Below, piece by piece: positions 48,596 to 57,687 of a DNA stretch of 64,000 nucleotides (position 1 is its first letter; each line of letters begins with the position of its first letter). This DNA is from CAIYUC01 sp963682005 (lineage in GTDB: Bacteria > Bacteroidota > Bacteroidia > Bacteroidales > FEN-979). The stretch is from assembly GCA_963682005.1 (NCBI GenBank), contig OY820914.1, positions 1,550,001 through 1,614,000 on the forward strand, written 5' to 3'. A program made the position numbers and the translations under genes. The notes beneath the pieces are model-generated. The model was not told the origin of the DNA, ran no database searches, and saw nothing but the letters and a program-made list of their open reading frames with translations.

Positions 48596-51500
48596 CTATT
48601 TCTTCTTTCCGGGATTCGGAGGAGTGATCATCCCCACTGCAAGTTGCATATTGTTAAATACAAGTGCCATATCGAAAATATCAACAAATGCATCCTCGTT
48701 CAGATCCTCCGTCATATAGCCATATGCTGCTAATTGTGCCTTGTTGAACACATCGTTATTGTCGAAAACATCCGCATACCCGTCCTGTGAATTGGGAGCA
48801 AACCCGGTAATATCGCCCGAGAGAATGGCATATACATCAGGGGTGGTCGCTACAAGCTTCAAATTGTTTCCATAAGCCTGGAAAGAGGAAGATGAAAAAT
48901 TATAGCTTACCGGGCTTCCTGAGAATGAAACAGGAATACTGCTCCAGGTTTCAACACTCTGGCGGTGTTTTATTATTACATAGTAACTGCCTGAAAGCGA
49001 CATCGGGATTGTGGGAATTGACAAAGAGCCGTCGGTATTAAGGTTTACACCGTGAATTTCATAAAGGTATGACCAGGGGTTAGTTGCATTTGCAAGGATC
49101 ACACTCAGCGTGTCGACCACATTTTCCTGGAATTTGTCAAATGTATTTGCTCCATCTGTACAATCCTGGGCTTTATTCATCATTCTTGTCAGATTATTAT
49201 AAAAATCCTCCAGGAAAATTGTAAGATTCAACGTTTTTGCTGCCGGTAAAGGGCCGCCCGCAAATTCATCCGCACCAACGTCTGGAGCGGTTGCAGGTTG
49301 GCCAGTGTTATCCGGGTACCCGGGATTCGGGTAACGGTAGCTTCCGTCAATATCCTCACTTACCTGGGGATTTGTCACGAGGGAGCCTCCGCTTTCACAT
49401 AACGTGTTAACCCCTGTCTGAATATGCAGATTGGCCGGTGAAGAGGTGGTATTTATAAAAGGAGGATTCTCGCTGAATGAAGCAACATCATCAGGCGAAA
49501 CATATCCCTGGTATGCTGAAAATCCCTGGAAGGTATTTGTGCCGTCAAAGTAAATGAGGTTGTGCGGTCCGGGCGTTCCTGCATAGAAATCATTGTTGTT
49601 CCCGGAATATGTACCGATGGCGGCACTGCTGCGGCTGAATGCAACAGTGTTTCCCGAAGCACCGTGCGAAGAGATGTTTACAAGGATATTGTTCCTGAGG
49701 TTGGTAACAGGGGTGGTTCCTGCATATACGGCTGCACTCCCGAAGCTGCTGCCCGAGCTCGTGGCATTCAGGAAAACGGTGTTGTTGTAAACCGTGTTCG
49801 TGGTGCCACCGGTGAGGTAAAGCCCGCAAATCGAAGGATTCGATGTCGCCATATTTGCTTTGAGGTCGGAAATGAAATTGTTGTAGATGGTGATAGACGG
49901 AGTGCTGCTGTTGTAAATCCCGTAAACAAGACAGCTTGCCGTGCTTCCATTGTTGCTGCTGAGGTTATAGAAGTGGTTTTTGTAGACATTCACCGTGGTG
50001 CCGAGCGCAGAATAGACCCCGTAAACGGTTCCTCCCCTGGCTGTACAGCTATAAACCGTGTTTGAGAATATGTTTGCCGTGACAGAGCTCTGGTTGTGAA
50101 TCATCGTCATGTTCCCGGTGCCGTTGTTAGTTATGTTGTACACCGTATTATTGTTGATGAACAGGTTGTTGGCAGATGCCTGCGACCGGATCACATATTG
50201 CGGGCCTGTTGTGGAAAGTGTTGAGCCGTAAATCGTATTGTCGTAGATCCTGATCGTATCCACTGAAGCACTGTTGAAAATTCCGTAAAGTGGAGCGGAT
50301 GATGAGGCCACAGTCGAGGCGCAGTCCGCGATCCGGTTGTGATGGATCCTGACACAGTTTGAAGCTGCGGTGCTGCCCAGGGCATTCCATATCCCGTAAA
50401 GATTTTGTGACGTTGTGGCATTGCTGATCAGGGAAATATAGTTGCCTGAAACCTCGGCGCCGGAGCTTGTTCCGCTGGCAAGGGTGATGCCTGCCACACG
50501 CTGCGTGGAACCCGTGCCGCTTACAATGGAATCGTTCATGATCTTTACCTTGTCCTGGGCCGCAACATATATTCCATAAGCGTCTGTGTTGGCGCCACCA
50601 AAATTCAGGATCGTGTTTTTCATATACTGCCCCACTTCATTGTTGTGATCGTATAATGAATAGGGCGATGGTGCTGCATAACCGGTGATGGCGATCCCGA
50701 TGTATGCATTGGTGATCACGTTCCCGTCGATCTGGCAATCATTGCAGGCATCGTTTGCAGAGGTGATCGACAACGAGGATGTCGATGTAGAAATGTGGTT
50801 TCCGGAATAGATCCCTGTCGATTTGACATTTGTCCTGTTCATGGTGATGTTGCACCCTTTGATCGCAACATGCTGACAACCGTCAAAAGGGGCCGTATTC
50901 CTTCGTTTTACCAGTGCATATCCCCATTCAATGGATGACTGGAGAGAAGCATCAATATCCACCTTTTCAAATGTTACGTAATCGGTGCCTGCAATGATAA
51001 TGCCTCCGTCAGTCGAACCTGAACCTCCCGCCGTGACGGTGATCTTTGGGTTCTGGCCTGTCTGGGACGGGTTCTTTTTAAATGTAATGGGAGAGGTGGC
51101 TCCCGCTGTCGGAACTGTAAGGGTTAGATTTACTGCGTTTTCAATATATCCTGAATTGATGAGAAAGGTAACAGGCCCGTTCACACCGTTGGCATTCATA
51201 ACTGCAAAGGCTGAAGCTATGGTGGGATATTCTGTTCCCGGTATCGTATAAGTTCCCGACACCGGTTCAGCGTTGGCATATAATCCGTGAGGTCCGGCAC
51301 CGGCGGGGGTATAACCGTGGCAGACACTGCATTTTCTCAAAGTCCCGCTGAACCCCTGGAGGGCAATATTCTGGATGTTGTCCTCCGGCCGTGATGACGG
51401 CAGGATTGAATGGGGAGAACCATGGCAGGTGCTGCAAAGCAGGTTCCCGTGGCCACGTGATTCATGGAAGAGTTTGCCTGGATTTTCCGCATAATTGGAT

Positions 51501-52438
51501 CCATGACAGGAGGCTGCTCCGCAGGAAGGTTCCTGGAGCCAGGGGGTGCGGCCCTGTTCGATGGTATGGGCAACGTTTTTTGTGTTGCCGTGACAATTCG
51601 TGCACCACATACCCGCCGAATGCATCGTGTCGCGAAGGCATTGCGTATTCGGCCCCGGATGGCACTTATAACAATCGGTCGGGATGGCATCGCCATGTTT
51701 TTCATGAATGACCTGGGAAAACTTCGGGGCACTACCATTTCCCGTTGTGCCAAGAACAGGATCCGCATGACAGTTCGCGCATAAGATCGGCCTGTTGTTT
51801 ATGTTAAATCCTGAAACGTTGGGATGACTCTGAAGAATAGACATTTCGCTTGAGTGACAACCGGAACTGACACAGTTGATTTCATTCGAAACCGGTATCA
51901 CGCTTTGGGTTGTTGCAAGAAGATCGCCGCTTAAATTAAAGGCTTTGATCAGGGTAAGCTGGAACGGATTCTCATTCACAAGATCATTGTCCTGGAAGGG
52001 CGTGACGGGAATCCCCGATACATGGAAGTAATTCACCGAATCGGCCATGGAACCTGAAAGCCCGTAACCAGTGAGTCCGATGTTGTTTGGAAGTGTAACT
52101 CCAAAGATCTGGTTTGCATAAGACCAGAAGTTGGTTTTCCCGACGGAATAAGTGTTTCCCGGTACTTCATAGGTCACGTTTATACCGCTTGAAGCACCCA
52201 TTACGAGTGGCAGCATCGCAGGCGATCCACGACGGATGACCACGGCGCTCTGGTTGTTATACGGAGGCAGTATGCACATGTTTGAAAAATCCTTGTTCGC
52301 ACAGTGCATTCCCAGGTCGTTCCATGCTATAACAACATATGTATCTGTTGCGGGAGCTTTTTCCTGGATGGGTGATGAAGCAATAAAAAGGAACGGAATA
52401 AGCACACAAATGGCAATGATGGTAACTGTCTTCTTCAT
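48596..52438 (-). CDS. Seven-heme cytochrome c fused to a parallel beta-helix and dockerin-like module B
   Basis: A 1280-residue protein. The signal peptide is residues 1-21. Residues 32-180 start with AWNDLGMHC, a motif found ahead of heme domains in other multiheme proteins. Seven heme c attachment sites follow: five CxxCH (CANCH 220, CYKCH 256, CTNCH 279, CSTCH 335, CSVCH 370) and two Cx4CH (CVSSGCH 189, CGAASCH 306). Additional His residues (e.g. HEKHGD, HESRGHG) could be distal ligands. Residues 392-1070 are the beta-helix shared with the neighbours at 44466 and 52735, and the last 215 residues are module B ending NPGKKK. No T9SS domain is present. Redox function at the cell surface is inferred from heme number and signal peptide; the partner is unknown. 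The Cx4CH spacing is rarer than CxxCH but known in other cytochromes. Confidence 0.93.
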   Translation of the reverse strand: MKKTVTIIAICVLIPFLFIASSPIQEKAPATDTYVVIAWNDLGMHCANKDFSNMCILPPYNNQSAVVIRRGSPAMLPLVMGASSGINVTYEVPGNTYSVGKTNFWSYANQIFGVTLPNNIGLTGYGLSGSMADSVNYFHVSGIPVTPFQDNDLVNENPFQLTLIKAFNLSGDLLATTQSVIPVSNEINCVSSGCHSSEMSILQSHPNVSGFNINNRPILCANCHADPVLGTTGNGSAPKFSQVIHEKHGDAIPTDCYKCHPGPNTQCLRDTMHSAGMWCTNCHGNTKNVAHTIEQGRTPWLQEPSCGAASCHGSNYAENPGKLFHESRGHGNLLCSTCHGSPHSILPSSRPEDNIQNIALQGFSGTLRKCSVCHGYTPAGAGPHGLYANAEPVSGTYTIPGTEYPTIASAFAVMNANGVNGPVTFLINSGYIENAVNLTLTVPTAGATSPITFKKNPSQTGQNPKITVTAGGSGSTDGGIIIAGTDYVTFEKVDIDASLQSSIEWGYALVKRRNTAPFDGCQHVAIKGCNITMNRTNVKSTGIYSGNHISTSTSSLSITSANDACNDCQIDGNVITNAYIGIAITGYAAPSPYSLYDHNNEVGQYMKNTILNFGGANTDAYGIYVAAQDKVKIMNDSIVSGTGSTQRVAGITLASGTSSGAEVSGNYISLISNATTSQNLYGIWNALGSTAASNCVRIHHNRIADCASTVASSSAPLYGIFNSASVDTIRIYDNTIYGSTLSTTGPQYVIRSQASANNLFINNNTVYNITNNGTGNMTMIHNQSSVTANIFSNTVYSCTARGGTVYGVYSALGTTVNVYKNHFYNLSSNNGSTASCLVYGIYNSSTPSITIYNNFISDLKANMATSNPSICGLYLTGGTTNTVYNNTVFLNATSSGSSFGSAAVYAGTTPVTNLRNNILVNISSHGASGNTVAFSRSSAAIGTYSGNNNDFYAGTPGPHNLIYFDGTNTFQGFSAYQGYVSPDDVASFSENPPFINTTSSPANLHIQTGVNTLCESGGSLVTNPQVSEDIDGSYRYPNPGYPDNTGQPATAPDVGADEFAGGPLPAAKTLNLTIFLEDFYNNLTRMMNKAQDCTDGANTFDKFQENVVDTLSVILANATNPWSYLYEIHGVNLNTDGSLSIPTIPMSLSGSYYVIIKHRQSVETWSSIPVSFSGSPVSYNFSSSSFQAYGNNLKLVATTPDVYAILSGDITGFAPNSQDGYADVFDNNDVFNKAQLAAYGYMTEDLNEDAFVDIFDMALVFNNMQLAVGMITPPNPGKKK

Positions 52439-52519
52439 GGCTGAGGTTTTAGTTAATAATGAAAACTAAAGTAATTCTGGCAATAGTGTCGCGAGGGCTA
52501 CAACAGTGCAACACATCGA

Positions 52520-52551
52520 CAAATGTACATAAATATATTAATGCATGCAAC
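52520..52551 (-). promoter_or_regulatory. Bacteroidota-type promoter for the cytochrome gene
   Basis: On the - strand, TACATTTG (52527 to 52520) is a perfect TAnnTTTG element, with GTTG 20 bases upstream (52551 to 52548). The leader to the ATG at 52438 would be about 75 bases. Confidence 0.6.
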
Positions 52552-52652
52552 AGGGCATGATTTTTATTTACTATAAATTCTTATACCGGGACTTCAAACG
52601 ATTGATCCCCAATAAACAAGCCGGGAAATATTGTTGCGGTCAGGAAAAAAAT

Positions 52653-52685
52653 AACCCTGTCAGGGTCAAAGACCCTGACAGGGTT
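52653..52685 (-). terminator. Paired palindrome forming a 15-bp hairpin after the beta-helix gene
   Basis: Sequence identical to the hairpin at 48518-48550, including about 9 bases of flank (TATTTTAAA). It starts 50 bases after the stop codon of the - strand gene at 52735. The duplicated hairpin suggests it moved or was copied with the paralogues. Confidence 0.65.
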
Positions 52686-52734
52686 ATTTTAAATGAAATA
52701 ATGAAGTAATTAAAAATTGTTTCTTTAGCTCATT

Positions 52735-55470
52735 CTATTTCTTCTTTCCCGGATTCGGCGGGGTGATCATTCCAACACCAACCTGCATATTGTTAAACAC
52801 CAAAGCCATATCGAAGATATCAACAAAAGCGTCTCCGTTGAGATCCTGAGACATATAGCCATATGCTCCGGTTTGTGCCAGGTTGAACACATCATTATTG
52901 TCGAAGATATCAATATATCCATCCTGGGTTCCGGGGACAGAACTGGTGATATCTCCGGAAAATATTCCATAGGTGTAAAAACCATCCAATAACTGTTCAT
53001 TGTTGCTGAAAGCTGATCCGGGGCTTGCAAAATTGTAGCTGACGGTGCTTCCCAAAAATGATACCGGATTGGCACTCCAGGTTTCCACTCCCTGGCGGTG
53101 TTTGACCACAATGTAATAATTTCCGGCTAAGATTCCGGGAATCGTAGATATTGTAAGGGTTCCATCCATGTTGAGGTTCACGCCATGGGCTTCGTATACA
53201 TAGGCCCAGGGACTTGTTGCGTTGGCCAGGAGAACACTGATCGTATCCACCGTATTCCCCGGGAATTTATCGAATGTAATCGCACCGTCGGTAGATTCCT
53301 GTGTCTTTTTCAACGTGGCAGTTCCGATATCAAATAATCCTTCGATAAGAACCACCAGGTTTAATGTTTTTGACGGCGGAGGCGGGGCCAATCCGCCGAA
53401 TTCATCAGCACCGGCATCAGGTGCGGTAGCCGGTGATAATACGTTTTCTGGGTACCCGGTATTGGGATATCTTGGATCTCCGTCGATATCGGTTGTAATT
53501 GCCGGCAAAGAAACTACGGTGCCGCCACTTTCACATTTCGTCACGACATTTGTCAGCATGTGAAGGTCATACGGTGCTCCTGCACCATTTACAAACGGAG
53601 GCATCTCGTTAAAGGATGTCGCATCGATCGGTGCCAGCCATGCCTGGTAATCGGAAAATGATGAATAAGATGAAAATCCATCATAGAAGATCAGGTTATT
53701 CAGCCCGGGGGTGCCGGCGTAGAAGTCATTATAGTTGGAACTCGCTGCATATGTTGCGATGTTGATAGAACTTCTTCTGTATGCAACAGTTAACCCGCCA
53801 CTTCCGCCGGGGGTTGATGTATTTACGAAAATGTTATTCTGCAGGGTCGTCGTCGGGGTTGTCCCGGCATAAATGGCTGCACTGCCGAAAGTGCTTCCCG
53901 AACTGGTGGCGTTAAGATAGATGGTGTTGTTAAAAACATTGTTGGTTGTTCCTCCGTTAAGATAGAGTCCGCAAATGGCGGGATTATTCGTAGCCATGTT
54001 TGCGGTAAGATCAGAAATAAAATTGTTGTAGATATTTATCGTCGGAGTACTGCTGTTGTTTATCCCGTAAACCAGGCAGCCTGCCGTATTCCCGTTGTTG
54101 CTGTTTATGCTGTAGAAATTGTTTTTATACACATTGGCGGTAGTTCCCAGGGCAGAATACACGACATAGACCGTTCCTCCATTGGAAGAGCAGTTATAGA
54201 TCGTATTTGAGAAAATATTTGCAACCGTTGAACTCTGGTTGTGGATAAGTGTCAGTCCTCCTGTACCGTTATTGGTGATATTAAATATGGAATTATCGTT
54301 AATAAATACGTTGCTTGCTGATCCTGATTGCCGGATAACATAATGGGACCCGGTGGTAGAAAGGGTAGAGCCGGAAATTGTGTTGTTATAGATCCTGATG
54401 GTATCCGGAGAGGCACTGTTGAATATACCATACATCGGTGCTCCGGCTGTTGTAACGGTCGATAAACAATTCTTTATCCTGTTATGATGGATACTGACGG
54501 TGTTTAACGCGGCCGTATTGCCAAGAGCATTCCATATTCCGTAAAGATTTTGTGAAGTGGTGGCATTGCTTATCACGGTAATAAAGTTGTTGGCAACTTC
54601 TGCGTTTGAACTGATCCCTCCCGCAAGCGTTATTCCGGCCACACGTTGCGTGGACCCGGTCCCGCTGACAATAGAGTCATTCATGATCTTGATCTGATCC
54701 TGGGCGGTGATATAGATCCCGTAAGTGTCAGTATTTGCCCCTCCAAAATTCAGGATCGTGTTTTTCCCGAATTGCCCGATCTCGTTGTTATGATCATAGA
54801 GCGTATAGGGCGATGGTGCTGACGTATAACCTGAAACAGAGATACCGATGTATGCATTCGTAATAACGTTATTATCAATCTGGGCATCATTGCAGGCATC
54901 CGTGGTTGCAGTTATCACAAGTGCCGTTGTGGCGGTGGCAATGTGATTTCCGGAATAGATCCCGGTGGATTTCACATTGGACCTGTTCATAGTGATGTTG
55001 CACCCTTTGATGGAAGGATGCTGGCACCCGTCAAAAGGAGCGGTATTCTGCCTTTTTACGAAGGCATATCCCCACTCAACCGTGGACTGGGCAGAAGCGT
55101 CAATATCAACTTTTTCAAACGTGACATAATCCGTTCCTGCGATGATGATGCCGCCATCTGTTGTAGCAGCAGTTCCTGCACTCACGATCAGTTTGGGGTT
55201 TGCACCCGTCTGGGCCGGATCCTTTTTAAAGGTGATAGTCGCCGATGCGGAGGCTGTATTGGTATTAAGGATCAGGTTGACGCCCGTTTCCGTATAATCG
55301 GCGTTTATCAGGAAAACACAATGCCCGCTAACTCCACTGGAGTTAAGCGCTGAAAATGCCGTTGCTATCGAAGCATAGCTTCCGGGTATCGTGTAGGTTC
55401 CGGATAGCTGGGCTTTGCCGATCAGGCTACCTGCAAGAAACAGGCAAATAAAAAATAAAGTTTTTCTCAT
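52735..55470 (-). CDS. Secreted parallel beta-helix protein with dockerin-like module B
   Basis: A 911-residue protein. The signal peptide is residues 1-20 (ending GKAQL). The beta-helix begins at once (about 24-690) and is the same fold and sequence family as in the proteins at 44466 and 48596, with GGIIIAGTDYVTFEKVDIDAS and DSIVSGTGSTQRVAGITLAGG. The last 215 residues are module B: TLNLVVLIEGLF, HRQGVETWSANPVSF, DGYIDIFDNND, DLNGDAFVDIFD, ending NPGKKK. It is the headless member of the triplet: the other two carry a protease and a cytochrome where this one starts. Parallel beta-helices are often polysaccharide lyases, but no catalytic signature was recognised, so structural or adhesive roles remain open. 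Confidence 0.92.
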   Translation of the reverse strand: MRKTLFFICLFLAGSLIGKAQLSGTYTIPGSYASIATAFSALNSSGVSGHCVFLINADYTETGVNLILNTNTASASATITFKKDPAQTGANPKLIVSAGTAATTDGGIIIAGTDYVTFEKVDIDASAQSTVEWGYAFVKRQNTAPFDGCQHPSIKGCNITMNRSNVKSTGIYSGNHIATATTALVITATTDACNDAQIDNNVITNAYIGISVSGYTSAPSPYTLYDHNNEIGQFGKNTILNFGGANTDTYGIYITAQDQIKIMNDSIVSGTGSTQRVAGITLAGGISSNAEVANNFITVISNATTSQNLYGIWNALGNTAALNTVSIHHNRIKNCLSTVTTAGAPMYGIFNSASPDTIRIYNNTISGSTLSTTGSHYVIRQSGSASNVFINDNSIFNITNNGTGGLTLIHNQSSTVANIFSNTIYNCSSNGGTVYVVYSALGTTANVYKNNFYSINSNNGNTAGCLVYGINNSSTPTINIYNNFISDLTANMATNNPAICGLYLNGGTTNNVFNNTIYLNATSSGSTFGSAAIYAGTTPTTTLQNNIFVNTSTPGGSGGLTVAYRRSSINIATYAASSNYNDFYAGTPGLNNLIFYDGFSSYSSFSDYQAWLAPIDATSFNEMPPFVNGAGAPYDLHMLTNVVTKCESGGTVVSLPAITTDIDGDPRYPNTGYPENVLSPATAPDAGADEFGGLAPPPPSKTLNLVVLIEGLFDIGTATLKKTQESTDGAITFDKFPGNTVDTISVLLANATSPWAYVYEAHGVNLNMDGTLTISTIPGILAGNYYIVVKHRQGVETWSANPVSFLGSTVSYNFASPGSAFSNNEQLLDGFYTYGIFSGDITSSVPGTQDGYIDIFDNNDVFNLAQTGAYGYMSQDLNGDAFVDIFDMALVFNNMQVGVGMITPPNPGKKK

Positions 55471-55521
55471 GGTGTTAAATTTGGTTTGGTTAATGGTTTC
55501 TGTTATTCGTGAAAAATTGAC

Positions 55522-55683
55522 GCTGTCAGGGTCCTTGACTCTGACAGGGTCCTCGGCTCTGACAGGATCCTCAACCCTGACAGGGTCCTCAACCCTGACA
55601 GGGTCCTCAACCCTGACAGGGTCCTCAACCCTGACAGGATCCTCAACCCTGACAGGGTCCTCAACCCTGACAGGGTCCTTGAC
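55522..55683. repeat. Tandem array of nine 18-base units containing the CCTGACAGG palindrome
   Basis: The consensus unit is CCTGACAGGGTCCTCAAC. Units 4, 5, 6 and 8 are identical; units 1-3, 7 and 9 differ at one to four bases, and a decayed tenth unit follows. Each junction rebuilds the ACCCTGACAGGGT palindrome. The array fills the gap between the start of the gene at 55470 and the stop of the gene at 55756, both on the - strand. There are no spacers, so it is not a CRISPR array. Confidence 0.9.
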
Positions 55684-55755
55684 TCAATCGGGGTTTTATT
55701 TTATGTAAAAAGCAGCAATACCGGCACTTGAGAATTTAGATATCTCTTTTAAACG

Positions 55756-57495
55756 TTATTGCAATATTACGATTTTCTTTACAAGACATGCATCTTCTGA
55801 TAAAAGTCTTGCACAATAAATGCCTGAAGGCAAAGAATTACCGTCAGATCCTTCACATTTCCAGGTATAATGATGTGTGCCTGACGGCAAGATCCCGGTT
55901 GTTATGTTGGACACGATATTCCCTTTCTGGTCAATGATATCAAGGGTGATCCGTTCCTCCGCCTTCATGGAAACATCCATGGAAACCATTTCTTTTGCCG
56001 GGGTTGGATAGGGTGTTGAAAGTGTCATGCCGTTAGCGGCAGCTATTCCGTGGTCGCTGATCCCGACTGAAACAGGTCCCAGCGTACCATCCCGTTTTAT
56101 GTTCTGCCCGAAAACATTGGTCGACCCGTTCCGGTCATCTTCCCAGATCGTGATCCATTGACCGTCATGTGTGTACCCGATCTCACGGTGGATCTTTGAG
56201 GAAGCGACATTGGAAACAGGTACCGGCGGATCTCCCCATACATAATCGCCGCTGGAATTCACGCAAAAGGCAAGGATCCTGTTGGACATGGAACTTCCGA
56301 GATCGTAGTAATCGTACATGACCATGACAACAGAATCCGCTCTCCTGGCGCTGATCCAATCCACATCGATATCAGATAGAGGGATATAGATCTTCCCGGG
56401 ATCCGTCCATAAACGGTCACCAGATTGCGACATTTTCTGGCCATAAAGACCCCAGAGTGTCTGGTCAGTATTTTCCTCTCGCCAGAATACATAGAGGCGG
56501 TATGTTTGCGGATCGTAGGTAATTGAAGGATAGAGCCGCATTGTTCCGGTGATATTTGACACTTCCTGTCCATCCACTTTCATTGCGGTATGACCAAGGT
56601 TATCAACATGTTGAACGAAGCAGTTGAAATAATTCATGATCCTGTCGTCGAACCATGCGACGAACACCCCGCCAGCAGAATCACTTTCAAGGACGATATA
56701 GGGAACAACCGGCAGTGATCCGGTTTCAAGGATCGGTACCGGCGCCACCCAGAGCGGGTTTCCGTCTGCATCGAATTTTTGTGCATACATGAAGCGCGGA
56801 TCATAGAAAGATGCACCCTGCTTCACAAATACCACGATAACCGAATTGTTGTCGGAGGCAATGATCTTCGGAAACGAATAATTATCGGCAGTGCTGCTCT
56901 GGTAAACGATACCGTCCGGGCCCCATAATTTCGTGCCATCAGTCGTCACTTTCTGAAGACGAAGTCCTGTTTTTGCGGTTGTAACATCGCTTTGCCAGAC
57001 AAATACAGGATTTCCATCATCGGGTATGGCGATCATAGGATCAGGCTCGAAACTGGGCGTGGCGTTTGACAGTCCAATACCGTCGGGGCCCCAGATCTGT
57101 TCACCGAGCATGTTTGTCCGGTATACAAAAACATCATTGTCGCCGGTCCGGATATCCTGAAGGGCCATAATGCAATGGTTCTGCTGGTCGACCTTCATAT
57201 CCCAGTCGGTAAGCCATGAATCACTCTGGTGACTGCTGACAAGCAACCCGGACTGATCCCACTGGAGATACCCGTTGACATTAAGCTGCTGAAGCCGTAC
57301 ATCGTAATTCCCTGTTTCATTCGACCAGAATGAAACATAAGAATTCCCGTCTGACTGGGTACCCAGTTTCGGGATCACATCTTCTCCGGTTCCGAATGTT
57401 ATCTGAGTGTTCTCATCGGGACTGGTGCTCCATTGTGCGCCTGCGCTGAACCAAAGAAGCAGGGCTGAGATCAGAAAGAATAAGGTTTTTTTCAT
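55756..57495 (-). CDS. Secreted propeller-like protein with T9SS-type C-terminal domain
   Basis: A 579-residue protein. The signal peptide is residues 1-20 (ending SAGAQ). The body (21-480) is a repeat-rich beta-propeller-like region with a recurring W-x-x-DG/QDIRTGDNDVFVYR-type pattern, seen in Bacteroidota surface proteins. The C-terminal 90 residues (about 490-579, STPYPTPAKEMVSMDV...GLPSGIYCARL-like end) resemble T9SS type A/FlgD-like sorting domains, although the usual YPNP is YPTP. It has no dockerin, cohesin or beta-helix. It is the first gene of the - strand group, but the array at 55522 separates it from the next. A surface-binding role is likely; the ligand is unknown. Confidence 0.88.
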   Translation of the reverse strand: MKKTLFFLISALLLWFSAGAQWSTSPDENTQITFGTGEDVIPKLGTQSDGNSYVSFWSNETGNYDVRLQQLNVNGYLQWDQSGLLVSSHQSDSWLTDWDMKVDQQNHCIMALQDIRTGDNDVFVYRTNMLGEQIWGPDGIGLSNATPSFEPDPMIAIPDDGNPVFVWQSDVTTAKTGLRLQKVTTDGTKLWGPDGIVYQSSTADNYSFPKIIASDNNSVIVVFVKQGASFYDPRFMYAQKFDADGNPLWVAPVPILETGSLPVVPYIVLESDSAGGVFVAWFDDRIMNYFNCFVQHVDNLGHTAMKVDGQEVSNITGTMRLYPSITYDPQTYRLYVFWREENTDQTLWGLYGQKMSQSGDRLWTDPGKIYIPLSDIDVDWISARRADSVVMVMYDYYDLGSSMSNRILAFCVNSSGDYVWGDPPVPVSNVASSKIHREIGYTHDGQWITIWEDDRNGSTNVFGQNIKRDGTLGPVSVGISDHGIAAANGMTLSTPYPTPAKEMVSMDVSMKAEERITLDIIDQKGNIVSNITTGILPSGTHHYTWKCEGSDGNSLPSGIYCARLLSEDACLVKKIVILQ

Positions 57496-57642
57496 TGGAC
57501 AGGATTTAATGGTGAATAGAAATTAATTGGTCATTTATACTGAATGCATTGCTATCGGATGGATTAGAGGGGTTCTAATTTAGAAAAAAAGGTTCAATAT
57601 GCAAGCAACCAGGCAAAATATTTAAAAAAGCAATATTTTTAC

Positions 57643-57675
57643 ATGCTGGACGAAATTTTAAATTTCGTCCAGCAT
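57643..57675. promoter_or_regulatory. 33-bp perfect palindrome upstream of the MocA-like gene
   Basis: ATGCTGGACGAAATTT (57643-57658), a central T and AAATTTCGTCCAGCAT (57660-57675) are perfectly symmetric. It ends 12 bases before the ATG at 57688, over the region where the ribosome binding site would be. It could be an operator for a dimeric repressor or, as RNA, a hairpin that hides the start. Confidence 0.75.
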
Positions 57676-57687
57676 ACATAATATAAA

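Larger units (their letters stand above)
52439..52734. other. 296-base intergenic region between cytochrome and beta-helix genes
   Basis: Holds the - strand promoter of the cytochrome gene (52520-52551) and the paired-palindrome hairpin (52653-52685) after the gene at 52735. No further gene is visible. Confidence 0.6.

Noticed and set aside
55522..55683. CRISPR array
   Set aside because: The units are contiguous with no unique spacers, and no cas gene is visible.
55415..55708. Open + strand frame of 97 codons encoding LTGSST repeats across the 18-base array
   Set aside because: The repeat frame is open only because 18 is a multiple of 3 and the unit has no stop in that frame. The frame overlaps the 5' end of a real - strand gene and has no signal or ribosome binding site.
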